NCBI RefSeq assembly: GCF_958295425.1
Contig: NC_081136.1
Coordinates: forward strand, 22,884,890 to 22,948,889
DNA: 64,000 bases
Direction of reading: 5' to 3'
Source: Solea solea
Taxonomy: Eukaryota > Chordata > Actinopteri > Pleuronectiformes > Soleidae
Shown: piece after piece, positions 24,415-37,079 of the stretch
Layout: each line of letters starts with the position of its first letter
Numbering within the stretch: the stretch's first letter is position 1
Notes under the pieces: model-generated
Told to the model about the DNA's origin: nothing
The model's database searches: none
The model's input: the letters and a program-made list of their open reading frames with translations, nothing else
Position numbers and translations under genes: made by a program

Positions 24415-27400
24415 ATATGTATCTATGTATCTATATATGTATCTATCATATTGTTCAGCACTTTTAGCTGCAATTTATGTAGCTATTTAAAGAAAGATAT
24501 TCTTCTTATTAGCATGTTTTTACTTTTACTTTTTAAGCTAGAGAGTATGAACAACATTAAATCCACTAAGTTTAATTTCATTGTCTTTTGCTGTTTTAAA
24601 AATGTAAAACTTTGTCAACCTGTGAAAGATTGGAAAACAGGCAGAAAAACATGTTAAAATAAATTCTAATTTTCTTTGTTGTTTGTGTGTTTCTGTCACA
24701 GGATTTGAATTGCACTGTCGATACTAGTAAGTATTTCTCTTAAGTCTACTCTGCATGGAGAAGACATCCTTTACGTCAAGTGTCATTTGTTTTATTGCTA
24801 CATAAAAATGAAGAAAAACATCATGAATAACGAAGAATGCTTGCATGATCTAATGTGAATGGAAAAAGTCAGAGGTTTTTCGTGACAAACACTCACCTTG
24901 TCAGGACCAGTAGTCTTCATGGAGACCAAAACCTAATTTCTGAGGAACTGGTTAAGTTCAGGGCTAATATTTGATTTGTGGTTAGCTTAAATTCAGGGTT
25001 AAACTGTTAATAAACTGTTAATATACTCCGTTAACATCCAATAAATTGTAAATTACTGCTAGATATTGAAAGTTCTAAGTATTGAAATGTCATTGTCTGA
25101 CATTTTGGGTACAATAAGCAAAAAAGTCCAAACCAGTGGTTAAAGTGAGGGATACTGCTTCGTTTAGGCTGTCCCAAATGAGCGCAATTCAATGCAGTGT
25201 CATAGGACGAATATCTGTGCAAACATGTGTGTGTTTGTGTGTGTGTAGGTAACTGTTTGGACATTAGCTGGCTGGATATGAATGACTACACTCCCGGCAG
25301 TCCAGATGAGTTGCAGGTGTCAGTGGAAACTAGGCAGGACGAGGCAGGACACCTGCAGCCTGTACTGGCCGCCAACTGGAAGATAAAGGACGATGGTGAG
25401 TTAGTTTGGTGTGATATAATTACATAGTACTGTATATGTGAAACCATGGCAAAAGAATATTGATTTACAGTATTAATCTGCCTCTCATATTTTTTGTACA
25501 TGTATTGGCTGAAATGGAATGTGAAATAATGGAATATAACATTCATAATCAGAAAGTATGTGTCACTTGATAAAATGCTCAGTGTCCCACACCAAAGTCC
25601 ATTCAGAAAATCAGTGATTTTACATCACAGCCCACAGGAGTTGTTAATCCACTACTGCCTACATGACTTTACCGTTTGAAATCCTTCAGTCGGATTTACA
25701 CAAGTGACACAAACTTGCCAAAAATACAAGCCGCCTCCATGCGCTTGCAAGCTAAAAATACTGATTTTCTCTATGGAAAATGGTGAGTAGTTTACAAACT
25801 TCACTGGCAGCTATGTTTAAGATTAAGCTTCCATTTCTCAGGATGTTCAGTGAAACCACTGCGGACATGTGTGTCACATCCTCCTAGAACCACACTTAAA
25901 AAACCCTTACTCTTTAACCTCTGTGCCTTCAGTGTGACATTTCTAGTCATACTTTAAAAGTGATAAAGTGAACTTTACCCATACACCACTTTTATAATCT
26001 CACAAAGCAACACCTCATGTACCGTAATAGTGTTTTAACAAGGAAGAAGGGTGTGATATAAAGATGCAGCTAATAGCAGGGATATAGGTACATAGTAATG
26101 TCAGTTAAAATGTCCGTTACAAATTAATTGTCGGACAAATTTGAGTTGAATCCAATTTTTCCGATCATGCGGTGTTTCTTGAGATGATTGACTTGTCTGT
26201 AAATTGCGCATTGTCAAGGTAGAACCAGTCAGCTGACTGGATGTGACTTCTGCTGTGTGTCTCCTCAGGCAGCATTCGTTACCTGAAGGCCACAGAGCTT
26301 CAGGTCCTGGTGATGTCCACCAATCAGAACCTGTGTGTTCGCTATTCTTTCCAGGGCACACTCCCAATGAGAAGTCCATCAGGGGAGAAGGTGAGTCACT
26401 ATACAAATGATTTCAATTTTTAGATATCATTGGTATAAAATTGTAAAATTTAGACTTGCTGACCTGAACACACTTGTAAGTGGGGTGAGGATGCCAGTCA
26501 TCTTTCCAGTCAGTCAATTATTCTAGTTTTCCACTTTAATATGTTCACCAAAAAACTTGTGTCCTATCTGTGATGACAAGACAATCCAAGATATGTGAGT
26601 GTATCTTAGAGCCATTTTAAGAGTTTGAAGCAGATTTTTACAGTGATTGCAATATTATGAATTACAGTTATTTTATTTAGTTAGTCATGTGATGAATTTT
26701 CACATGGTACCATGCCTAATTGGATTAAAAGATTAAAAAACTAATTTGAATGACCAGTGTCACAGCAACACCCCTTTGTAACTGCTGTTTTGTGTCTTCA
26801 GTGGTCGTTCTCAGCTAACATGGTGGTGTTGGAGCCTGGTCAGAGATACCTGATCTCTGTATTCAACATCCCCAAACCTGAGCTGCTCCACAGCAACTAT
26901 GATGTCAGCAAAGAAGTCATTGTTCCAGGTGAGTTAGAGACAAAACTGTCTGTGTTTGGGTCAAGTTTCTGTGTACGAGCATTATGGAAATTATTACATT
27001 CAGTAAGTTTCAGAGGTCGGTAGCTGTAGAAGCAGCATTTACCTTAGACCATGTAATGGCACTAGGACTAATACAGAGTTAAGAGTGCTTTAAATGGAAG
27101 AACTAGCCTCAGTTTGAAGCACAAACCAACATATTTAGATGTTTTTTTTCAATATGATTTTTAAATTGCGGTGAAAAATAGAACCCTTTCAAGCTGATGG
27201 GTTTAAGTGGATACGAGGTGTATGGTGTGCAACGACAAGTTGGATGGTTTATACAGTGGTTGGCAATCACTGACTCAGCATTCCCAGCTAATTAAGCCTA
27301 ACTGGGTATACAGTAAGGGAGTGTTCAGCTGTCTGTAAACAAAAATACGATGTTGGACAGTCTCTAAGATTTCATAATAGTTTCAGGTGAAATGAGGAAA

Positions 27401-30400
27401 CCAGTTCACCTGTTTTCATCTTAACTGTCAGTCGTCTAGACTCGACTTTGACTGATTATCTTCTTCTCGTTCACTCAGATTGTCAAGATTCCTCAATGCA
27501 GAAGACCCAGTTTTGCATTGAGAGAGGTGAGTTTTTGACTGGCAGCCTAAATTCCAGTGTAAGAGAGAGAGAGAGCAAAACATGAACCATTTCCAAACTT
27601 GTTGTCATTGCTGTGCTGCAGGAAGTCAGTGGGAGGCCAACATCAGTCTGGCTACAATCCCCACAGTGAAGGGAAGATTTGTTCTGGCCGTTGGCTTCAG
27701 TCCCGACAGCCTGTGTGACGAATACCTGGTTATTGTCAGATGCTCCACTTTGCATGTGCAGCATGTATACGGGGTAAGTTCCTGTTGTCGTGAGTACTTA
27801 TAGCAGTTTCCTTTTCAGTGATGTGACCTAGAACATTATGACTGAAGCTGCTCATTAAAGCATCCTGTGTTTTGTAACTTAACCTAGTTTTTACCCCAGT
27901 TCTCTTTCTTCTTTTTTTTCTTTTAATGCAAAAAAAAAACTGTTTCCTGTAGCATATCTCTGCTGATTGTCGAACAGATTTTTCATTACATTCTACAGAG
28001 TACTTGAACTGCACACTTGCAGCTCACACATCACACATTCCTACAATGCAGTCCCTGGTGTGTCACGGTGTTTTCCCTCCAGAATAACAGGAACTTCATA
28101 GCACTGCTTTATGTCATCTCTGCAGCCTTTTCCCACTAAATTTAGCAGGGATATTTGGGATTTGTAAACTCATTAAAAAAAAGGCGATTAACACAATTCT
28201 CTTTGTTTTTCCAAACATGTGAAATGTGACTGCACAAACATGACAGAATTTACATCACTGCCAAAACTGAAGCAGATGAACAAGTTTTCAGATTTTTTTT
28301 TTCAGCTTCTTAAAATCAATATTTTCTGGGTTGTTTATTTTGCTAAAAATCACAAAAAAAATCATTAAGACTGAATCATTTTGGTTTGTAGACAAAACAT
28401 TGTCATTTTGAGGTCTGTGCTTTTCATTTTGAAGAACACTGGTCGACATTCGGTGGCCCAAACGATAATAAATGAGAGATGAATCGATTATGAAAATAAA
28501 CGCATGAACACAGGAGTTGCTGATCTTCTGCTGCCTCGTTTGTTAAGTTTAGAGTCACAAAATAACACACATGATCTAATTGATACAGACAATAGTGGAT
28601 CAACAACTCCTGTGTTGTCTGGTCTTAAAATCCCAGATTTTCTCTCTGGGATTTGGTGTGTGGCAGTGAGCAGTTTACAAGGCAACAGAAACTTAGATAG
28701 ATAAAGTGGCTGTACCTCATGTAACCTCACTTCAAAGAAGCCTATATGAAAAACAATTATTTTTGTTCGTTTATCATTTGTATTTTCAGTGTTTTTGTGT
28801 GTATTTGAAGTGCTTGTTATGTCAAAATAATACACATGTGTTCTTACTTACATTCACTTCTCTCTCTTTTTTCCAAGAACAATCACACGACTCTGAATGT
28901 GACATTCAGCCTCGATAAATGGCCAAGATCCTGCTGCCAGTTTCACGTTGAGGTAAATCTTTTCTGCCAGGTTGAGAGTATTTTTTTCACAATCCCCATC
29001 ATATCCAACCTTGATGTTAACGCAACTTCCTCTCCACTGCAGATCAAACCTTTTTTCCCACAATGTGGCCAGGACTGTGTCCGAAAAAAAGGAACTCTGG
29101 ATATTTGTCGTGGTATGTTGGCTAATGTGGAATATCAGCATCATGAATGACTGAACTTTCCTTTTAGTTTTACCAATACAACATAGCTCCACGTTCAACC
29201 TCCAAACTGCTAGCATTGCCCAATTTGGGTCATTTCATAAACCCATAAGCTGATAGCTGCAGCAGGCTTTCAATTGCAGTTTCTAGTAAGAGGGAAAGAG
29301 AAGAGGAAAGAACTCCACCTGTTCTCCACGTTCCTCACATTCTTACCCCTCCACCGCCTGTTTTTACTGGGAAGCAAGTAAAGAGGAAGTGTGAGACAAT
29401 AGATGATTGAAAAACAACCGGGAAAGATTAGATAACTGACAGATTATCAAGATGTATAAATGCTGGGGGAAAAACCCAACATACTGGTTTGTACAGAGAG
29501 TGGCAGTGACCGCCCACTTTTAAGTAAATGTCCCTTACCTTTTCTCCATTGATAGCTTAAAAAAGACTTTTAAATTGCCTGAAGCCTGGAACGAGGCTGA
29601 TTCAAAGTGGAAAACAAAAAAAAAACGTACTTCATTATTTTAAGAGTGAAGGAACTACACATCCCTTAATCCCATGATTTATTTGATGATTATTTAACCC
29701 GTAACTCCCTTGAGATAGTTGATTGATTTATGATGAAGACATGGCCAAGATAGCTTGTTAATTACAGTTCATTAAAAAAACTAAAAAACAATGTACTTAC
29801 AGAAGGAAAATTGTTAAACTCCGGTACGACACTAAACCTTGGATGCAGCGATAGTAATATTTGCATTCTCAACGTGATTTTCTGTTTGCAGCAAAACCTG
29901 ACCCGCCTCCCACAAATGTTCTCGTGTACATATTTGTCATCCTGGGAGTGGCACTGATATTTACAGTGGCAGTAAATATGTGCATCTTCTGCAGGAAGCA
30001 AGGTTAGTAACTACAATGCACTGTACTATTGTCTTTCAGTACGTAAAAAAAAAATCAAATTATTGGTAGTCCGACTAAAATCTGGTTTATATACCTATAC
30101 AGTCCGACGGAGATTTGACTTAATCGAATTCATCAAAGTCGGACGAACACACCCATGCGGTTAATGTGGCTGAGTCAAATGACTTCACTGCTAGTGCTTG
30201 GATACTGGGACACGCTATTAAACGGCGTTGTCATGGTGCGACTTAACTGTGCATGGAAACGTACTGATTGACTTCTAACCTCAAAACACGTTTGTGAGTC
30301 ATGGTTGCTATTGGTGACGCCCTCCTTCCATTTTCAGGCAAACCGGGTGTTCTTGTAGAACCAAAACCACCACCACAAGTGCAGCAACCTCCACCTCCCA

Positions 30401-31800
30401 AAGTGTTGGTCATCTACTCCCAAGACCACTACCTCTACAGGGACATAGTGCTAAAGCTCTGTGCCTTCCTCCAGGTCAAGTGTGGCGCCAAAGTGCTTGT
30501 AGATTTGCTGGACGCCACCATGGTCGGCATGATGGGTCGCCTACGCTGGCTCGAGTGGCAGCGGCAACAGCTGAAAAACCCCTCCGACAAAGTTCTGGTG
30601 CTGTGCTCGCGTGGAGTCCAGGCAAAATGGAGGGCCTTGTGTGGTCAAGGTCAGGTGACACTGAGGGAGGACCTCCTCTCCCCCACAGACGATATGCTCA
30701 TCCCATTCCTCCACCTTTTCCTGCCGGACATGCACCAGGCGGGCATGCTTGGCAAGTACATGGTGGCGTACTTCGATGACATCAGCGGCGATCAGGACAT
30801 ACCCTCAGTTTTCGACGTCGCTGTCAAATACAAGCTGATGAAGCATTTCGAGGAGCTGTACTTCCGCCTCCTAGACACTGAGAAGTATCAGCCAGATCAC
30901 GTCAAACATGTCGAGGGCATCGGCGGGGACGAGTATTTCAACTGTCCCTCGGGCAGAGCCCTGAAGGACGCCATTGAAACTTTCCAGGCCTACCAGCTGG
31001 AAAATTGTGACTGGTTTGAGAAGGAGTGTGTGGGTTGTGAGGAGGAGGTCCTGACTGAGGCCGACAGGCTCATTGATCCGCTTCCAATCCCTCCAGTGCT
31101 TCAGTGTGTTCCTCTGATCAGAAACGGCCCTCCCGTCTACGTGCACGAGGTAGAAATCTCTGAAAATGACACCAACATTCACGTCCTCACACCTGAACTG
31201 AATCCACAGCTCTCGCCACCATCAGTGGCAGAGATTACGCCAATCGTAAACCCAGAGTGCAAGCTGCCGTATCCATCGAACCGAGCTGAAGGGAGATCGG
31301 ATCACATGTATCCTCACAGTCCTGAATCAGTCCACATGGTCCAGTCTGTGGTGAACTGTCCTCCTTCACAAAGACCATACTGGCTTTCTGTGGAGGAAGG
31401 ACCACTTGGTCAAATTCCCAATGAGGATGATGAAGATGATTCACTGTCGCCCTCAAGTCAAATTTCAGCTCATTTGTACCCGAGTAGGTCGGCCCTACCG
31501 GACTCTCTTGGCTCAAACCCTCCAGAATCCTCATTCACAAACATGCAGGGTGAATATTTGCCTTCATCCGAGTCCTCCATCAGCTGCTCTCTGCCTGTAG
31601 AGAACGAGGAAGAGGAGGTCCTGGGCCACGGTGGAAAGGGTCCAAACAGTGGATCAGATCAGGGCTACATATCTAAAATGTCCTCCCAGCATGAACCCAC
31701 CATCAAAGAGAATCCACTGGTGGCTCTGGCCAGGCTGCAGGAGGCGCTGTTTCAGCAAAATCTCATAGACTCCGACTTATTAAGTCTTGAAGAAAACTGA
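24170..31800 (+). CDS. il17ra: Interleukin-17 receptor A
   Basis: Eleven coding exons: 24170-24274, 24702-24726, 25249-25395, 26269-26390, 26802-26928, 27479-27526, 27622-27773, 28878-28952, 29043-29112, 29892-30002 and 30338-31800. Donors and acceptors are GT-AG, phases agree, and the total is 2445 nt, 814 residues (human about 866). Residues 1 to about 21 are a signal peptide (ILLLLPLLQCASLSSA). The ectodomain matches family landmarks: DLNCTVDTSNCLDISW, NQNLCVRYSF and a Cys-rich end before the membrane. One membrane helix spans about 300-323. A SEFIR domain follows from about 349. The protein pairs with IL17RC-type chains to sense IL-17A/F and recruits Act1 through SEFIR. Exon 2 is only 25 nt and the exon 3 acceptor sits in a TG run instead of a pyrimidine tract. 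Fish have il17ra duplicates; I cannot say which this is. Confidence 0.93.
24371..24414. repeat. (CTAT)n microsatellite
   Basis: About eleven CTAT units in il17ra intron 1, trailing into imperfect TATG/TATC units to about 24450. Confidence 0.95.
25590..25810 (-). repeat. Dispersed repeat copy in il17ra intron 3
   Basis: Carries CAGGAGTTGTTAATCCACTA, the reverse of the block seen at 2195-2560 and 28500-28700, plus TTTTCTCTATGGAAAATGG. No coding signal. Confidence 0.55.
28283..28700. mobile_element. Repeat cluster in il17ra intron 7: hAT MITE relic plus dispersed repeat
   Basis: 28283-28500 is a decayed relative of the 361-616 hAT MITE (AGCTTCTTAAA..., then GATGAATCGATTATGAAAAT). It runs directly into a copy of the GTGGATCAACAACTCCTGTG repeat. 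The short open frames here come from the repeat. Confidence 0.6.
30338..31800 (+). CDS. il17ra: il17ra last exon: SEFIR signalling domain and tail
   Basis: This single exon holds the whole cytoplasmic signalling part. A proline-rich linker (EPKPPPQVQQPPPPK) leads into the SEFIR core KVLVIYSQDHYLYRD, which is box 1, then DKVLVLCSRGVQAKWRALCG, the hallmark Ser-Arg-Gly-x-x-Ala-Lys-Trp of IL17RA. Family SEFIR domains bind Act1 by homotypic contact. The rest, about 300 residues, is acidic and Ser/Pro-rich (EDDEDDSLSPSS, NEEEEE-like runs) and ends LIDSDLLSLEEN. The mammalian CBAD-type tail is expected here but is not conserved enough to mark by eye. TGA stop at 31798-31800. Confidence 0.92.
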
Positions 31801-32288
31801 TGGTCCAAGACCAAAATCTCACCCCAGCAATATGGACCAAAACTAATAGAAAAGAAAAAAGAAGGACAATGGGATTTAAACATGGCCAGTTTGTTACATA
31901 TGGCCAGTAAATTGTGTGGAACAAAAACGTGTTCATATATTTTACATGTTGACTTTTTATTGCGGATGTTGCACTTGGATTTTGAAGGAAAATTATTGGC
32001 CTGTACTGATTCAGCAGCTTTGGAGTCATTGTGATGATTAAATGTCTTATTGTGGGGGAGACTGGGGGCTGTCTCCACTCCCCTTACTGTCTGTTAGTGG
32101 AAAACCAGCCTAGGAATTGCTTCACAGCACCACACACACACCAGTTATAAGATCTGGTGTTGTTCGGGATCTTGTCCAAAATATTCATGTCGTGTTTGGT
32201 TTAAATGCACCTACGGACTAAACTGCACTTATTTTTGTTGCTGGGTTCATTATTTCCCGCTGTTGTTGTCTATGTTTAACGCACCACA

Positions 32289-32294
32289 AATAAA
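32289..32294 (+). promoter_or_regulatory. Poly(A) signal AATAAA, probable il17ra 3' end
   Basis: Canonical AATAAA 489 bp after the il17ra stop, followed within 30 bp by GT-rich sequence (TTTTGTTC). This is the first strong signal after the stop; use is inferred. Confidence 0.55.
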
Positions 32295-32319
32295 CACTTT
32301 TGTTCAAGGTCTTCGATCA

Positions 32320-32725
32320 AATTTATTTCAGATGTCAACCACACCGTACTCTGATTTACATCGACAGTACACAGATAGGATTATATCGGTACAGATACAC
32401 ACCACACAACTTTATAGTACAGGTAGAGTCCTATGTGTAAACAATAGCAAAGGCCTTCCCCCTGTAAACAAGTTTGGAAGAAAAAGTGTTTTTAGATGCG
32501 GACATTCAAATTTTCAATGTACCCAAAAATAAGATAAAAGCAACATTTGATTGTTAGCTCTTTTGAATAGCCATGTTTCATGAAAGCCTTTGGTAGTTTC
32601 AGTGAAACTGTGCTTCTTCATGCAGCATCAAGGCTCACTGTAGTGACTGTTGAATGATTCCTGTTTGTGATTAAACCACAAACATGTGGCCACTGTCATT
32701 AGTGAGGTGACGAATCTGTGCAAAT

Positions 32726-32759
<34 letters not shown>

Positions 32760-35700
32760 TGTATATATATAGATATATTTTTAAGATTGCCTTTCCAACA
32801 GCGTACAATGCATTTGCAAAAGGATTTCTGGCACAAGGAAGTTATATAAAATATTATAGAATATGTTAAACATTTTTAATACTTTGGCAAACATATACAG
32901 TACATGATAAGCGACAAACAAAACAGCTGTTCCGCTCTGGTGGAACGGTTTGTTCAACATCAGAGGTTAGACCAGGGTTCACTTCACAACAGCACCCCCT
33001 GGTGTCTGCAACAATACATTTACTGATCCAAGATTTGGTTTAAGTGGCAGTTCAGACTTTGAACTTTTGTGTCTGAACAACAAAAGAAAAAAAAAAAACT
33101 CTGCATCACCAGTAAAAAATACAAACGTAAAATCTCTAGAAAACTGACAGCAAGTGGGCGGATGAATGTCCTGCTTCCAGCTTGCTCCACCCCTTTGCTC
33201 CACCCCTTGTTATGGACATTTTCCTGTCGTCTGACCCAGACAGTCTCCCTCTGCATCAACCGCCTGCAAATGTTAATACTCAATTTATAAGTGTTCAAGT
33301 CTGAAAAAGGCTGTACAGGTAACGTAAATAATTGAAATAAATGTACATATGAGCTGAAAACATACACAAAATCATGACATGTACTGCGTGTATGAAGATA
33401 CAGTGTATGAACATATTGCTAACATATGGAAATGGCGAATTTCCTTATATAGCACAAGAAAGGAAAAGTAATATATATACATGTACACATTTTACTACTT
33501 TAATAATATGGTTTTATCATATCTTACTGCATTTATATACAGTATATGCACATTTCAGTACAAATAAATGCAATGTGCTTTACGGGTTTTTTCATGTAGT
33601 GATAATATTAATATATCACTATACAGGTGACATACAGTCAGTATACATGTGTTTTTAACTCATATGTACATTTATTATAGGAAATTCAACATATGTGGAC
33701 ATTGCATATGGTTTTGTGCCCAGGCCTCTGAACAAAAAAAAAACTACTTATCTCTTTACTGTCGCTTTAACCAAATGATACATTTTAAAGCTCGCTTTTA
33801 TAACTTGTACATGTAATATTTTTTCCACTGACTCTGTCTTGACACTGTTCAGGTGGGAGGTACGCGAGACTCTCTGGTGCCTGGTAGACTACGTTCTACC
33901 GCCGCTCACAAGGCACAAAACACATGGACCTCTGACCTGCAGTCACTGTGATTAAATACAACTCATGAGTTTCACGACTCGTACGTAAAATAGGCACTAA
34001 AACCCCCTCTCACACATTTCTCATATTGCACACTTTCTTGACTGTACATACTCTTCAGTCACATACGCAGCTATGGAAAAATGTGTCCACTCCTACTGTT
34101 CAAAACAAAGCCATGACCTTTTCACTCTAGTATATCCTGTGGTACATAATACAAAGGAGTTGGGAATAGAAGAGCCCAGTTCAGCTCATCCGTACTTTAT
34201 GTCACTATTTATATGCATTTTCAACACAACTTGTTGGATTCACTGTGTCATTTAATGTGGATCCCTTTCTCAACTCTGAGTAAATGACTGTGTAGCCCAG
34301 CGTAAAACGTTAACCTATGTTTGCTGCAACTGCATTGCCAAGTTTGGAGGCAAGAGGGTAATGGTAATTAATTCATTAATTCAAATTTTTTCTTTCTTTT
34401 TTTTTTTTGAAGTTCCAGCACATGAAATAGCCCAAATTCACAAGGTAGCACTGTTGGAAGCTTTCAAACAACTCTGGTCATGACTTGATGAGATTTGGCT
34501 TTTCAACTATTTATTTATTTGTACATTAATTTATTGAAAACACAGCATTTGTCACTTAAACTGACGGATCTTCGGTCTGTTATTAGTCCATGAGATGATT
34601 TTTTTTTTCTTTTTTAATCGAATGGCTTTTACCTTGAACACTTAGCGCTCAGCTCTCAAGTAACCGAGGGAATGATGGCATTCAAAATACCCGGCGATAG
34701 CAATCGAGTACCCAGTGACCTTTGCTTTAGAACCCCTGACCCAAAACAAGTAACAGAAGTAGTAGAAAAACCTGTTTGTCGTGGCACCACTGAATCATTA
34801 TGTACAGCGTTTTCACGTGAACACACACACACACTGTCTACTCTAGGGACCGTTTAGAAGCAGCACTAAGAACAGCAGACGACACCTGTCAATAGGTAAA
34901 ACACTGAAGTACATGAGTGGAGTAAGTATTCTTGGAATTGCACTTGACGTTCGCAACACTACACACGCGCACACACACAGTCCACATGCTGTCTCTCTGT
35001 ACACACACACACACACACACAAGTGGATATAGTCTGGTGTACATATAGTCCTCCCTGTTATCAGCTGTGGCAGGCGTTGGGTGTTTTTGACTGTAGCACC
35101 TGAAGACTGGTCTGGGAAATGAAAGGAGGTAAGGCTGGAAACGACAACGCGCTATAAACGTGTCACAAAAAAACCCCATTTGTGATTAAAGATTGTCCGA
35201 TGATTCTTTTGGCTCTGGGGAAGAATCCCATTCTGTACTTTTGTTTTTCTTGTCCATTACATGATGCTGTTGTTTGTTTTTTTTCATATGGTGTCTGTGA
35301 TTTTCACACTCTGCCCCCTTGTGTTTAAAGCACAGAAGTGCACTTCTATGCAGATGTGTTATTTATTGAAGGTTTACTTGCCTAGTTTTGTGGAAGATCA
35401 CGTTTGTCTGATATTGCTATGAGATTAGTGATTAACACGCATTGTATAATCTGATGATATTATCAAGACATCTTTTGATATATATATACTGTACAAATAG
35501 AGAAATGTACTTAAGTTCAATGTAACAAAATTACGTTAGTTAAAAGCAAAAAATAATTAAATTATACAAGTATACGGTCTGGCTATCTACAAAGCCAAAC
35601 AATAAAATTGTTTTTTTGCTAGGTTCCTTCGACACAAAGAGTATAAAGTCCGTCTGAAATTCACTGCAAGCTAAAATAAAACATTTTCACTGTGCATGAG

Positions 35701-35840
35701 GCAAATTTCGCGCCAAAATTTCGATTCATATTCAAATTTCAGACACTGTGCTATGTGGAAACGAGGCGTTAGTCCAGCATAACACAGGTGATCATGGTGG
35801 GATTAACTGGCAGGAAACTGCCCCAAGATGGCTTTGTACT
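32320..35840. other. Spacer between il17ra and tmem121b
   Basis: No coding exon seen. It contains an (AT)n run at 32728-32758, AC-rich runs near 34820 and 34975-35020, and AT-rich low-complexity sequence. Part may be long 3'UTR of il17ra or tmem121b, which converge here. Confidence 0.6.
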
Positions 35841-35844
35841 GTCG

Positions 35845-36070
35845 TAGGGCTGCAACTAACCCAAACCTCAAAACGATGAGTTTCTCGAGTATCTTGTTTT
35901 GTCCACAAACCATTTTCACTGATTCCTTTGAGACATGGAGTAAAGAAATCAGAAAATATTCACATTTAGGACATTTAAACATTTAAAGCACTCAAATCGA
36001 TTATCAAAATAGTTGCCAGTTCATTTAGTAAGGGATTAATAATTGATTGGTTTGAGTTGTCGCAGCCCTA
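35845..36070. mobile_element. hAT MITE, TAGGGCTGCAAC family
   Basis: Starts TAGGGCTGCAACTAAC and ends GTTGTCGCAGCCCTA, an inverted pair. The AAATATTCACATTTA core links it to the 361-616 copy in reverse orientation. CTTTGTAC and CTTTGTAA nearby may be the target-site copies, the left one offset by 5 bp. Confidence 0.75.
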
Positions 36071-37079
36071 CTTTGTAAGTGATTTGATTCATCGCAGAGT
36101 TGTAGGGTCATTTGCAAAGAGTTCTCGCAGCTTTTTCTACAACGCTGAAAAGAAAGATACTTTCTCTGAGGGTTTGGTCCTGGAGAGCATTTGTACAAGT
36201 TTAAAGCAATAACTGAAAGGCAGAGCTGGAGGATTAAAGTTTTCTAATGTTGTCCTAAAACGATGGAGGTGGATGGGATTCAGTTAACACCTGCCACATG
36301 GAATTAAGAAACATTTAATGGAAACTGCTCTGTGGATTTAAAGGGACTAGTTTCCTGGAACAATGACGATAAAAAAAAAAAAAATGAATGTCCCTTGTAT
36401 CCCACAGTTGAAATGAACTTAGACACAAGTTGTATAAATGAGACTCTGAATTAATACACCATTATAGAACGTAGGAAGAAATCAAACTCGAAAGGTTTTA
36501 GTGCATGTAAGTACTCAGATTATGAGGGGAAAAAAGTAGAAATAAACAAGTAAAATAAACACTTAAATGTGCATTTTCTATAGTGCTTTTAGCAGGTTAA
36601 ACCACCACAATGTGTAAGCAAAACTATCAACTCTCCATCACAGGTACATGGGTATATAAAGTACTGTGCACTTTCAAATTAATATTCATTTTTCTGTCTC
36701 TTCATTAGCATAACACCAGACATTAAAGGAAGATGTTTGTTTTTAAGTAGCATTTCCTAGAGTTTGTGTTTAGATTTACAGCTTTTTATTTATTTCTCTG
36801 TCCAGAAAAGAATCCTTATATTCACGCCTGGACTCTGTGAAGGTCAGTCCGGCGCTGTTTGGGATTCATCAGCTGATTTCACTGCATCAGCAGCAGTGTT
36901 CTAGATAGATTAAAAACCCTTCCCAATCAGATGCTTCCCAGAAGATGCTTATTTTTTTATAATATAAAACTGTTTTTCTGAATCACTTGCTGGAGATCAC
37001 GCTAAATACTCTGCTGAAACAACAAATCGACCGGTGGCCCTAAGCTGTTTGCACAGTACTGAGGTTTAATTTCAGCCTA

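Noticed and set aside
24367..24657. 96-codon frame with YLSIYLSI repeats
   Set aside because: Direct translation of the (CTAT)n microsatellite in il17ra intron 1.
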